From JASLEW01 sp963732005 (GTDB lineage: Bacteria; Acidobacteriota; Thermoanaerobaculia; Multivoradales; UBA5704): 64,000 bases of DNA. The first letter of the stretch is position 1. Every line of letters begins with the position of its first letter. The DNA is taken from the NCBI GenBank assembly GCA_963732005.1, contig CAVSXT010000005.1, positions 2,790,001-2,854,000 on the forward strand. The letters are read 5' to 3'. Of this stretch, positions 34,271-42,948 are shown one piece after another. The notes under the pieces were generated by a model, which worked only from the letters and a program-made list of their open reading frames with translations, did no database searches and was not told where the DNA came from. A program made the position numbers and the translations under genes.

Positions 34271-34396
34271 TCGCGTCGCGCGGCCGGCCGCTCGAGCAAC
34301 CGAGGAATCCGCCGGGGCGGTCCGTCTACCTCGACGTTGGAGATGCAGGCCCGCGGTGGTCGCCGCGTGGCAAGACCCCAAACCCAAGGAGGAACC

Positions 34397-35344
34397 ATGA
34401 GCTCGATTCCGGTTCAGATCTTGTTGCATGGATTGATCGCCCTGGTGTCCGATCCGGGCGGCGCCAATCATATGACGGCGCTGGTGCTCGACGAGCGCCA
34501 ACCGCCCGCCCATGAGTGCGTGGCACAGCACTTTCCGGCGCTTTCGTTCTTTCCGGTGGATGGCGCGTGCTTCGCGGCACACTGCACGTCCGATACCAAG
34601 GGAATGTGTACCTGCACCGACTCTCTGGCCGGCAAGGAGATCTCCCTCGAGATCTCGCCCGGCCTTGCTCCGGGCTCGCGCGCGCTGGGGAAGACCCCGA
34701 AGCATCCCCTCCCGATCGACACCACGGAGGGCGGCGACTTTTCCTATGTGGCCAATCTCTCGCAGCCACCGTTCAACCTGACGCTCGACCCGCGGTACCT
34801 GGCGGCAACGCCGCCGAAGCTCCTGCTGGCCAGGTGGCAGTTTCCCTTCGACTCCGTGACCGCCTGTAGTCTGGCTGGCCGCTACGATCAAGGAGAGTTC
34901 AATGCCCATTCGCTGAGCTACCGAATCCTGGGCGCGCCGGGAAGCAAGGACGAGGTCAGCCAGGCTCTTGCTCAAACGGTTCTGGGGCAGCTGGCCGTGC
35001 CGGCAGAGTCGACCGTCACCCTCCACCTCGCCGACTTCGGCGGCGCCAATGACCATGCCATGGTCCTTATCGCGCGGCCAGACGGCTATGTCATCGATCT
35101 CTCGAACGAGCCCGTCGTGCCGCCCTTCGACGCACCGTGCGACGACGGTGTCGGCCGCCACTTCGCTCTTTTCTCGGAGCTGGCGCTCACGCCTCCCCTA
35201 TGGGACAACCGTCCGATACCTCACGTGAGGCCCACGCAATCCAAGAATCGGGCTGCCGTCGCGCCCGCTACCTGCCCAGAAAGCAAGCCAATCCCCAAGG
35301 GGACCATGGACCGTCCCATCTGCCCGATGGCGGCCTTCAACTGA
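34397..35344 (+). CDS. Unknown 315-residue protein of the metacaspase operon
   Basis: The start ATG at 34397 is preceded by AAGGAGGAACC. There is no signal peptide. The N-terminal region holds several cysteines (HECVAQHF, ACFAAHCTSDTKGMCTCTDS). The middle is rich in Pro/Leu and looks beta-structured (TVTLHLADFGGANDHAMVLI). The C terminus ends with more Cys and Pro (CPESKPIPKG, PICPMAAFN). I do not recognise a family. It lies 20 bases before the metacaspase gene and 126 bases from the divergent CHAT gene. Confidence 0.65.
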   Translation: MSSIPVQILLHGLIALVSDPGGANHMTALVLDERQPPAHECVAQHFPALSFFPVDGACFAAHCTSDTKGMCTCTDSLAGKEISLEISPGLAPGSRALGKTPKHPLPIDTTEGGDFSYVANLSQPPFNLTLDPRYLAATPPKLLLARWQFPFDSVTACSLAGRYDQGEFNAHSLSYRILGAPGSKDEVSQALAQTVLGQLAVPAESTVTLHLADFGGANDHAMVLIARPDGYVIDLSNEPVVPPFDAPCDDGVGRHFALFSELALTPPLWDNRPIPHVRPTQSKNRAAVAPATCPESKPIPKGTMDRPICPMAAFN

Positions 35345-35364
35345 GCGATCAGGATGACGTCATC

Positions 35365-37029
35365 ATGGCATCCCTACGACAAGGCTTTCCGGCAATCCTA
35401 TCCACCCTTCTCTGCGCCGCCGCCCTGGCCGCGGCCCAACCCTGCTCCTGCATGTCGTTGCCGGTGGAGAAGAAAGTTGCACTGGTCATCGGCAACAGCA
35501 ACTATGACGCGGAGCCCACGATCAGCGGCGTCGAAGACGCGCGTGCGATGGCCGATGCCTTGAGCCAGATCGGCTTCACGGTCCTGCCGAAGGTGCTCGA
35601 CGCCAGTCTCGCTGATACCAACACCGCGCTCGACAAGTTCTCGCAGCAGCTGAGCGGCGCATCGGTGGTCTTGCTCTATTTTTCCGGACACGGATATCAG
35701 CGGCTGAGCAAGACCTACCTGATGCCAAAGAATGGCACCACCGATCCGGCCTCCTCGCTGTTGGTGGATGACGTCCTGCAGTATTTCAGTGCTGCGCCAG
35801 GCGCCGCCGTCAAGCTGCTGCTCATCGACGCGTGCCGGAACGAGCTGCGACTTCCTCCCGGAGCCCCCCTTGGGCCGGCGGATCCCGGGACCTCGCCGCC
35901 AGGCGTGTTGCAGGTTTTCGCGACCAGTCCCGGTTCCGAGGCGACGGGCAGCGGTTCGGCGACCGGCCATTCTGCCTTCACCACCGCGCTGCTCCACCAC
36001 ATTCGCAAGGCCGGCCTCGAAATCGACGAGATCCTCGCCCTGACCGCGGCCGAGCTGAAGGGTGTGCAGACGCCCTTCGAGGCATTCCCCAGCGCCGGCA
36101 TTCCCAGGCCGTTCTATCTCCGCCAGCCGGTCTTCGCGCAGGCCGCGGTCGAGGCGGCGGACGATGACCTGGTCGTCTTGCTCAATGGCAAGATCGTGCT
36201 CGACAAGGCGGCGCTGGGAAAGGGCGACCAGCCGCTGCGCCTGAATGCCGGCACCAACCAGCTGGCGCTCCTGGTCGCGAATCAGAAGACCTTTCACAAT
36301 TCGCAGAGCTGGGAACGGACGGAGGGGTGGGACTACATCTTTCGCCTGTTCGGCCCCGGCGGCCTGGAGTTGACGTCGCCGTCGTGTGGCGGGAAGAGTC
36401 CGTGCTTCAAGGACGGCGAGCCGGTGCCCTTCAAGGACGGCCCGCATCATGGTCATGTCTTCGAGGTCGCACAGGCCGTTCTCGTCGTCGACCCGGATAC
36501 CGCCGAGCTCACCCTGCAAAACGTCGACACCGACATCTGGAACCGCGACGTGCCTTTCTATGCTCGCCAGCAAGAATGCCTGTTCGAGGAGAAGGCCAAG
36601 GACCTGCCCGTGGGCGATGCGCTCGGGCTCGGTCCCGGCGTCGACTTTGCTCGAACCCTCGACCAGGTCTTTCAGGCCCTGAAGCTGCTGGGTGCGACCA
36701 AGCTGCCGGACCTCGACAAGGTCTTCGTCACCGTCCGGGGCAACGCCGCTCTCACCCCCTTCGTGAAGGTCTGCATGGTCGACAAGCTGCCCGACCGCAA
36801 GGCCGACCTGAAGACCAGCCTCGCCGCGGCCAAGGCGGGCAACCCGACGCCTTTCGACAGCTTCGACGCCTCTCTGAGCGCCTGTGTGAAGGACGCGGCG
36901 ACGAAGTCGCCGGGACCGCTCAGCGGCCAGGAGATCAGGGTTTGGACCGCCCTCGAGGACCGCACCGACGATAAGCAGCCGTCAAAGGAGAAGCCATGTG
37001 GAGAATTCTTTGCATCGCGCCGGCCGTGA
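35365..37029 (+). CDS. Secreted metacaspase-type peptidase (caspase domain)
   Basis: 554 residues. A hydrophobic N terminus (ILSTLLCAAALAAAQPC) acts as a signal peptide, possibly a lipoprotein signal. Residues about 35-250 are a peptidase C14 caspase domain: KVALVIGNSNYDAEP, VVLLYFSGHGYQRLSKTYLM with catalytic His109, and LLLIDACRNEL with catalytic Cys157. The C-terminal 300 residues are of unknown type, with DDDLVVLLNGKIVLDKAALG recalling a beta-sandwich. Caspase-clan enzymes of this kind cleave after Arg/Lys. It overlaps the next gene by 34 bases and faces the CHAT gene divergently. Confidence 0.85.
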   Translation: MASLRQGFPAILSTLLCAAALAAAQPCSCMSLPVEKKVALVIGNSNYDAEPTISGVEDARAMADALSQIGFTVLPKVLDASLADTNTALDKFSQQLSGASVVLLYFSGHGYQRLSKTYLMPKNGTTDPASSLLVDDVLQYFSAAPGAAVKLLLIDACRNELRLPPGAPLGPADPGTSPPGVLQVFATSPGSEATGSGSATGHSAFTTALLHHIRKAGLEIDEILALTAAELKGVQTPFEAFPSAGIPRPFYLRQPVFAQAAVEAADDDLVVLLNGKIVLDKAALGKGDQPLRLNAGTNQLALLVANQKTFHNSQSWERTEGWDYIFRLFGPGGLELTSPSCGGKSPCFKDGEPVPFKDGPHHGHVFEVAQAVLVVDPDTAELTLQNVDTDIWNRDVPFYARQQECLFEEKAKDLPVGDALGLGPGVDFARTLDQVFQALKLLGATKLPDLDKVFVTVRGNAALTPFVKVCMVDKLPDRKADLKTSLAAAKAGNPTPFDSFDASLSACVKDAATKSPGPLSGQEIRVWTALEDRTDDKQPSKEKPCGEFFASRRP

Positions 37030-37820
37030 CATGGGCACTCTGCTGCCCGGCGGCCGGATCGCAAGAGCTGACCCAAGCGCGGCCCGGCGAGGTTCTGATC
37101 GGTCCGCTGCCGATCAACCAGACCGTGCAGGGAGTGACGATCTCGCCGGTCGCCTCGCTGTTCATTTCGACGCAGCCGGAAGGTGGCCAGCAGCAGGTGA
37201 CGGCCCGCGTCGTCGTCGACCTTGCCGACCTGCAGCGGAAGGCCGGCGCGCTCGTCGACACCATCGCTCTGCCCACCGACAATTGCGCTCGCTTCAGCGC
37301 CGACAACGTGGTGGTCAGGCTGTGGGGAAAGGACCTGACGATCCAAGGCGACGCGGCGGTCCTCACTGTGCACGGTAACGGCGATCTCTGGTGGTGCGCG
37401 GACAACCCGTTCGATCACGGCCATCCCGCCAAAGGCACCCTGGTGCAGAATCAGTCGTTCACCGCCACGGTCCCGCTTCGCCTGACGACGCCGGATACGC
37501 ACACCGTGGCGGTTGTGCTCGGCAACCCGACGGTCGACCTCGGCGGCGACCATGCCGAATTGACCAACGAGGTCCTGAGGCTGGTGGGGGTGGACCTTGG
37601 CGGCCGGCTTAAGGCGGCTCTCGACAGCGCCGTCGGTCCGCAGCTCCTCAAGAGCTCGCTCCCGGATGCGCTGGCGCAGCTCCACCCGACGATCTCGAAT
37701 GCGCGCTTCCTGGCCAATGCCGGCGCGCTGGCGGCCACAGTCGAGCTGAACGCACAGGTGGACGCCCAAACTCTGGTCGGGCTGCTGGCTTCGTTGCAGA
37801 ACGGCCTTCAGGGCCACTGA
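36996..37820 (+). CDS. Secreted protein of unknown function in the metacaspase operon
   Basis: 274 residues with a signal peptide (MWRILCIAPAVTWALCCPAA). The mature part is Val/Thr-rich and beta-like (QQQVTARVVVDLADLQRK, VVVRLWGKDLTIQGDAAVLT, GDLWWCADNPFDHGHPAKG), with an Ala/Leu-rich C-terminal helix region. The start overlaps the end of the metacaspase gene by 34 bases in another frame, with AAAGGAG upstream. Perhaps a substrate or partner of the peptidase; this is speculation. Confidence 0.7.
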   Translation: MWRILCIAPAVTWALCCPAAGSQELTQARPGEVLIGPLPINQTVQGVTISPVASLFISTQPEGGQQQVTARVVVDLADLQRKAGALVDTIALPTDNCARFSADNVVVRLWGKDLTIQGDAAVLTVHGNGDLWWCADNPFDHGHPAKGTLVQNQSFTATVPLRLTTPDTHTVAVVLGNPTVDLGGDHAELTNEVLRLVGVDLGGRLKAALDSAVGPQLLKSSLPDALAQLHPTISNARFLANAGALAATVELNAQVDAQTLVGLLASLQNGLQGH

Positions 37821-37869
37821 ACCGGCAGCGCCGCGCCGCCGGCGGCGCGATTCGCAGCGCTCGTGCTCG

Positions 37870-37909
37870 GGCCAGCCGCGGCCCCGCTTTCGCGGAGTCG
37901 CGGCTGGCC
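37870..37909. terminator. Bidirectional terminator hairpin
   Basis: GGCCAGCCGCG (37870-37880) pairs perfectly with CGCGGCTGGCC (37899-37909), with a smaller CCGC/GCGG hairpin inside the loop. It separates the rightward metacaspase operon from the leftward sugar operon. Confidence 0.65.
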
Positions 37910-37999
37910 GCTGCATGAGCTCGGGGGTCGCCGCGGTGGACCCGGGCACCGGTCAGTCCTGCTGCCAGATTCCCAGCTCGGCGTGACGGATCAACGTCT

Positions 38000-39850
38000 T
38001 CATGCGATCGGCGGCAGGGAGAGCACGCGTGTCGCCTTGGCCCCCAGCTCGATCGGCGGCAGGGCGACCGGTCCATCGCTGCCGGCCAGGACCGGACGCA
38101 CACGCTCCCGTCGCGGGGAGTGGTTGACGAGCATGCCCACGGCGCGCCTGGGTCCGGCGAGGACCGCGCACTCCACGTCCGGCACGTCGCCCGCCAGCGT
38201 TGGTACGACTCTCGCCTCCTGCGCCAGCCAGCGATACAGCTCGTGCCATGGGCCGGCCTCTAGCAGCCCCGGCCGGTTGAGCGTCTCCTCGAACGGCGCG
38301 TTCAGGAACACGACCTGGCCGCGGCCGCAAGCCCAACGGGTCAGCGCCGGGCTGCCGTCGGGGAAGCTGGCGAGCACCTCGGCGCCGAGCGGCGCGACCA
38401 CGGCAACGGTCACCGCCTGGTCGCCGGCGCCGCGGTGCCTGGCGGGATAGCGGATGCCGCGAAACTCGAAGGCCGCGTCGTGGCCTTCCAGCCGCGCGAA
38501 GTCGACCAGCCGGACGCCCAGCAGCTCCTCGCCCAGGAAGCCGTGAAGGTGGTCGCCGAGCGAGGCGTACAGGTGGCCGCCCTGGTCGACGAAGCGGCGC
38601 AGGCGATCCAGGTCCGACTGCCGCAACCCGTGGAGGCTGGGGGCCAGCAGCAGCCGGTGGCGCGGCCCGGGCTCGGCGACGAGCTCGCATGGGAGCTGGG
38701 CGCGCTTGGCCAGCGCGAAGGCGTAGAACAGGCCGACTGCTGAGTCGAGGGGCTGCCGGAGGTAGCCGCCGGGGAGCTCGTCGCGGATCTCGTGGGCGAG
38801 GATGGCCACCGGCGAGGGCTCGGGACGCAAATCGGAGAGCGTCGCGGCCTCGGCGGCGAAGGCGCGCAGCACGCCCAGTGCCGGCTTCTCCCTGCCGCGC
38901 TCGTCCAGCAGGCCGACCCGGCGCTCCTGCGGCCGCAGCTCGAAGGGCTTCCGCGCCGTCGCGAAGTCCTGCCAGCACCAGACCGCCGCGCCGGCGCCGC
39001 CGTTGGCGAGCTGCGCGTGCAGCGCCGCGTCGAGGTAGCGCGCCGTTGTCTCCTCGTCGGCGCCGTAACAGCCGAGCTCGTCGAGCACCACCGCGCCGGC
39101 GCGCGCGCCGAAGCGGGTCAGGAAGGAGGCCAGCAGCGTCGACTTGTACGCCAGCCACGACTCCGCCGCGATCGGCGTCCACACCGGGAAGCCGTGCAGC
39201 GCCACCAGGCCCGTCGGCGCGGTGTTCTCCGGCCTGAACAGGTGGCTGCCGAAGGCGGCGCCGGCGTCGTTGGCCTGACAGATCAGGGCGCCGGGGTGCT
39301 CGGCGAGAATCGCCGCCGCCAGCTCGGCGACCCAGGCGCGCACCGCGGGAGCGGACAGCTCCATGGCGGCGGCCGGGGCCACCTGCGGCAGCTCGTCGCC
39401 GAGGTCGTAGGCGACGACGTTCGGGCGGTCCCGGAGATGACGGGCCACGGTCCCGACGTAGGCGGCGGCGCGCGCCCGCATCTCCGCGCCCGTCCAGAGA
39501 TCGCGGCCCCGCCGCCAGTCCAGGTCGAAGAGCTGGCCGTTCATCCAGATGGTGAGCAGCGAGGGCAGGCAGGCGATGCCGCGTTGCCCGGCAAGCTCGA
39601 CGAAGCGGACCAGGCGGGCGAAGACCGCCTCCTCGTAGCGGCCCGGCGCGGGTTCGAAGTCGCGCCAGAAGAGGAAGAACCGCACGACGTTGACGCCGTT
39701 CACGGCCATCGCCGAGAGTGCCTCCGCCACGGCGCCTTCCGACCAGTCGCGCCAGTAGTCGCACCCCGACCCCGAGGGGTGGAAGTTCACGCCGACGATG
39801 GTGAACGGCTCGCCATCGCGCCGCAGCCGGCCATCGTGGGTCGTGAACAT
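38000..39850 (-). CDS. Glycoside hydrolase (GH5/GH42-like, clan A)
   Basis: 616 residues, no signal peptide. The N-terminal 330 residues form a TIM-barrel hydrolase: TIVGVNFHPSGSGCDYWRDW, NGVNVVRFFLFWRDFEPAPG, VVAYDLGDELP with a candidate acid/base Glu, and AVVLDELGCYG with a candidate nucleophile Glu. The later part (AFALAKRAQLPCELVAEPGP, VDQGGHLYASLGDHLHG) resembles the beta-galactosidase trimerisation/glutamine-amidotransferase-like domain of GH42. The last gene of the sugar operon, 18 bases after the aminotransferase. The substrate is unknown; a cytosolic location suggests action on an assembled glycan or imported sugar. Confidence 0.75.
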   Translation of the reverse strand: MFTTHDGRLRRDGEPFTIVGVNFHPSGSGCDYWRDWSEGAVAEALSAMAVNGVNVVRFFLFWRDFEPAPGRYEEAVFARLVRFVELAGQRGIACLPSLLTIWMNGQLFDLDWRRGRDLWTGAEMRARAAAYVGTVARHLRDRPNVVAYDLGDELPQVAPAAAMELSAPAVRAWVAELAAAILAEHPGALICQANDAGAAFGSHLFRPENTAPTGLVALHGFPVWTPIAAESWLAYKSTLLASFLTRFGARAGAVVLDELGCYGADEETTARYLDAALHAQLANGGAGAAVWCWQDFATARKPFELRPQERRVGLLDERGREKPALGVLRAFAAEAATLSDLRPEPSPVAILAHEIRDELPGGYLRQPLDSAVGLFYAFALAKRAQLPCELVAEPGPRHRLLLAPSLHGLRQSDLDRLRRFVDQGGHLYASLGDHLHGFLGEELLGVRLVDFARLEGHDAAFEFRGIRYPARHRGAGDQAVTVAVVAPLGAEVLASFPDGSPALTRWACGRGQVVFLNAPFEETLNRPGLLEAGPWHELYRWLAQEARVVPTLAGDVPDVECAVLAGPRRAVGMLVNHSPRRERVRPVLAGSDGPVALPPIELGAKATRVLSLPPIA

Positions 39851-39868
39851 CGGCCGCTCTTTCCTTCG

Positions 39869-41035
39869 TCAGGCGCGCCGGCGACGGGCCGCGGCGATCG
39901 CCGCTTCCAGCGCGTCGCAGACCGCCGCGACGTCCGCCGGCTGCAGGCGGGCGTGCATCGGCAGCGACAGGAGCCGCGGCGCCACCGCCTCGGTCCGCGG
40001 TAAGACGGCGGGGGGCGAGGCGGTTGGTTTCCGGAAGTGGGTGAGTAGGTGGGCGGGCGGGTAGTGGAACCCCACCTCGATGCCGGCGGTGCGCAGCCGC
40101 GTCACGATCGCCCGGCGGGGGAGGCCGGGCGGGAGCAGCACCACGAAGAGGTGATGGCAGCTGTCGCCGGCGCGGGCGGCGAACGGGATCTCCAGGCCGT
40201 CGATCCGCCCCAGCCGCTTGCGATAGCCGGCGACCGCCTGGCGGCGGACCTGCCGCCCCGCCGGCTCGCGCTCGAGCTGGGCCATGGCCACGGCGGACGC
40301 CAGCTCGGTCGGCCGGTAGTTGTAGCCGAGGTCCGTCACGTCGTAGTCGAGCTCGCCGCTGCGCAGGCGCTCGGGCGCGGTCCGGGAGAGGCCGTGCGAA
40401 CGCAGCCGCCGCGCGGCCTCGCGCCGCTCGGGGTCCGGCACGACCAGCACCCCACCCTCGCCCGCCGCCACGTTCTTGGTGACGTGCAGGCTGAAGCAGC
40501 CGGCGGCGCCGATCGTGCCGAGCATGCCACTGCCGTTCGGGCCGGCGACGAACGGGGCGTGCGCCGCATCCTCGAGGAGCAGGACGCCGCGGCGCTCGCA
40601 GAGCCGCAGCAGCTCGTCGACGGCGGCGGCGTGGCCACCGTAATGCATGGCGACCACGGCCCGGGTGCGGGGGGTGAGCCGCAGCTCGACGTCCGCCGGG
40701 CTGAGGCAGAGGTCCGACTCGCCCACGATGTCCGCGAAGACCGGCGTCGCGCCGCAGGCAGCGATCATCGCCGGGCAGGCCACGAAGGTGAGCGAGGGGG
40801 TGATTACCTCGTCGCCCGGGCCGATGCCGTGGATCAGCAGCGCGAGGTGCAGCGCCGCGGTGCCGCTGCTCACGGCGACCGCCGCCGGCACCCCCAGGCG
40901 GGCCGCGAACGCCGCCTCGAACGCCGCCGTCGCCGGGCCCTGCGCCAGCCAATTGGAGCGGATCACCCGCTCGACGGCCGCCGCTTCGGCGTCGCCGGCG
41001 CCCGGGTCGAAGAGCGCGACGCGCCGCTCGCTCAT
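39869..41035 (-). CDS. DegT/DnrJ/EryC1-family sugar aminotransferase
   Basis: 388 residues. AVSSGTAALHLALLIHGIGP binds the PLP phosphate, HYGGHAAAVDELLRLC and LLLEDAAHAPF carry the cofactor Asp, and CFSLHVTKNVAAGEGGVLVV holds the lysine that forms the Schiff base. The ending is typical (YNYRPTELASAVAMAQLE). It converts a keto-sugar nucleotide to the amino-sugar, using glutamate. The ATG at 41035 overlaps the upstream stop by 4 bases. Confidence 0.92.
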   Translation of the reverse strand: MSERRVALFDPGAGDAEAAAVERVIRSNWLAQGPATAAFEAAFAARLGVPAAVAVSSGTAALHLALLIHGIGPGDEVITPSLTFVACPAMIAACGATPVFADIVGESDLCLSPADVELRLTPRTRAVVAMHYGGHAAAVDELLRLCERRGVLLLEDAAHAPFVAGPNGSGMLGTIGAAGCFSLHVTKNVAAGEGGVLVVPDPERREAARRLRSHGLSRTAPERLRSGELDYDVTDLGYNYRPTELASAVAMAQLEREPAGRQVRRQAVAGYRKRLGRIDGLEIPFAARAGDSCHHLFVVLLPPGLPRRAIVTRLRTAGIEVGFHYPPAHLLTHFRKPTASPPAVLPRTEAVAPRLLSLPMHARLQPADVAAVCDALEAAIAAARRRRA

Positions 41036-42948
41036 GGGCGCCCTGCCGGCAACGCGGCGGGGAGGAACTCGCTGGTGTGGGCCAGGAAATCGGCCTCGGC
41101 CAGCCGCAGCGACTCGGCGGTGCCGACGTCGTGCCAGCGTCGGGCGAGCTCGCAGCCACCCACCGGCCGGCCGGCACGCAGCAGGCGCAGCAGCGCTTCC
41201 GGCATGTCGAGACGGCCGTCTCCGAGCACGCCGAGGACCTCCGGCTCGAGGACGTAGACGCCGCTGGCGCAGAGCGGCCGGAGCACCGGTTTCTCTTCCA
41301 GGCTGCGGACACGGCCTGCCGCGTCCGTCTCGACCACGCCGAACGGCACCGGGATCGGTGGCCGCACCAGCGCGACGGTGGCCGCGCAGCCGCGGTCCAG
41401 GTGCCAGCAGCGGAGCGCGGCATAGTCGAAGGCGGTCAGCAGGTCGCCGTTGACCACCAGCGCGGTCTCCGTCCAGTCCGCGACCAGGCGCAGCGGACCG
41501 GCGGTGCCCAGGAGCGCCTCCGACCGGGAGTAGTCCACGGCCAGACCCAGCCGGGCGCCATCCCCGATCCGCTCCCGGACACCGTCGGTGGCCGGCGTGA
41601 TGCACAGGGTGGCGCGCTCGAAACCCTGGGCGGCGAGCTGCCGCAGCAGGATCTCGAGCAGGGGGACGCCGCCGATCGACGCCAGCGGCTTGATCTCCTC
41701 CACGCCGTCGGTGCGCAGGCGGCGGCCGAGGCCGCCGGCGAGCACGATGGCCCGGCGGCGCGGCCGCCGCGCGGTGCCGCCGTGGTCGCGGAGCGAGGCG
41801 TATGCCGCCTCGATCCGCTCGCCGACGGCCTCCCAGGTCAGCTCGCGCGCGGCACGCTGCCGTCCCGCCTCGCCGAGCCCGGCCAGCCGCGGCGTATCGG
41901 CGAGAAGCGCCGCCAGCCCGTCTGCCAGCGCCGCGGGCTCGGCGCCGAGGATCACGCCGTCGACGCCGTGCCGCACCACCTCCTCCACGCCGTCGAAAGC
42001 CGTCGTCGCCACCGCCTTGCCGCACCGCCAGGCCTCGACGAAGCTCACCGGGAAGACGTCCTGCTGCGTCGGCAGGCAGAGGACGTCGCAGGCGGCGAGC
42101 GCCAGGCGCTTGCCGGCATCGCTCACCAGCCCGAGATCCACGATCCCCGCGCTGGCCCCCGGCCTCGGCCGCGGCCGCGGCTCGTGGCCCGTCCCCGGCC
42201 GCGGCTCGCGGCCCGACCCCGGCCGCGGCTCGCGGCCCGGCCCCGGCCGCGGCTCGTGGCCCGTTCCAATACCGTCGAGGCAGTGGTCGTCGCCCGCGGG
42301 GCCGGCGACGACCAGCTCCGCATCGCTCAGGCGGGAGCGCAGCCTGGGCATCGCCTCGACCAGGCGCCAGAGGCCTTTCGAGCGGAGCCGCCGCGCCAGG
42401 AAGAGGACCATCGGTCCCTCGATGCCGTACGTGGCGCGGAACTCGTGCACCGAGCCCGCCAGCGCCGGGAGGTCGGCGCCCTGGCCGATCGTCACGGTTC
42501 GGCCAAGGCTCCCGCGGCCCGGCGCAACCGCCGCCAGGTGCCTGGCCTCCGCGGCGGTGAGCACGAGGACCGCCTTGGCCGCGGCCAGGACGCGCCAGCC
42601 GAGCGCCGCATCCTCCCAGGTGCCGCTCGCCGAGGCGGGCGTCACCACCAGGGGGGCGGCGCACGCCTCGCTGGCCGCCAGCGCCGCCGCCGCCAGGCGC
42701 GCCGAGACCAGGTCGACGAGATGGATGACGTCGGGACGCCAGCGCCTGGCGGCCTCGGCCCAGGGGCCATGGACGTCGAGCACCTCCATCCCGGCCGTCG
42801 CGCCGCCGTCGCGCGCCAGCGAGCGCGGATCGGTGGCGAAGGCCACGCTGTGGCCGCGCCGCAGCGCCTGTGCCGCGGTCGCCGCCGCCATCGCTTCGGC
42901 GCCGGAGCGGCCCGGATAGGCTCCCTGATGCAGGACCATGAGTCTCAT
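41032..42948 (-). CDS. Fusion of GT4 glycosyltransferase and sugar nucleotidyltransferase
   Basis: 638 residues. Residues 1-385 are a GT-B glycosyltransferase: MRLMVLHQGAYPGRSGAEAM, VLFLARRLRSKGLWRLVEAM, VLCLPTQQDVFPVSFVEAWR (donor-binding Glu). From about 395 there is a complete nucleotidyltransferase of RfbA/GlmU type: AIVLAGGLGRRLRTDG, EIKPLASIGGVPLLEI, ALVVNGDLLTAFDY, RWHDVGTAESLRLAEADF. One polypeptide could activate a sugar-1-phosphate and transfer it. A Gly/Arg/Pro repeat of four 8-residue units interrupts the GT domain. Overlaps its neighbours by 4 bases on both sides. Confidence 0.88.
   Translation of the reverse strand: MRLMVLHQGAYPGRSGAEAMAAATAAQALRRGHSVAFATDPRSLARDGGATAGMEVLDVHGPWAEAARRWRPDVIHLVDLVSARLAAAALAASEACAAPLVVTPASASGTWEDAALGWRVLAAAKAVLVLTAAEARHLAAVAPGRGSLGRTVTIGQGADLPALAGSVHEFRATYGIEGPMVLFLARRLRSKGLWRLVEAMPRLRSRLSDAELVVAGPAGDDHCLDGIGTGHEPRPGPGREPRPGSGREPRPGTGHEPRPRPRPGASAGIVDLGLVSDAGKRLALAACDVLCLPTQQDVFPVSFVEAWRCGKAVATTAFDGVEEVVRHGVDGVILGAEPAALADGLAALLADTPRLAGLGEAGRQRAARELTWEAVGERIEAAYASLRDHGGTARRPRRRAIVLAGGLGRRLRTDGVEEIKPLASIGGVPLLEILLRQLAAQGFERATLCITPATDGVRERIGDGARLGLAVDYSRSEALLGTAGPLRLVADWTETALVVNGDLLTAFDYAALRCWHLDRGCAATVALVRPPIPVPFGVVETDAAGRVRSLEEKPVLRPLCASGVYVLEPEVLGVLGDGRLDMPEALLRLLRAGRPVGGCELARRWHDVGTAESLRLAEADFLAHTSEFLPAALPAGRP
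42168..42264 (-). repeat. 24-bp tandem repeat inside the glycosyltransferase coding region
   Basis: About four units of CCCGGCCGCGGCTCGYGGCC plus CGWC on the plus strand, encoding GREPRPG[PST] repeats in a loop of the GT domain. Being in frame, it does not break the gene. Confidence 0.8.

Noticed and set aside
37953..38003. 16-codon ORF (MKTLIRHAELGIWQQD) starting in the glycoside hydrolase stop
   Set aside because: The ATGA overlap fits coupling, but there is no family, no conservation evidence, and it is too short to support.
37953..41423. Very long frame across the glycoside hydrolase and aminotransferase in another phase
   Set aside because: Arg/Gly/Pro-rich low-complexity translation overlapping two well-supported genes in the correct frame.
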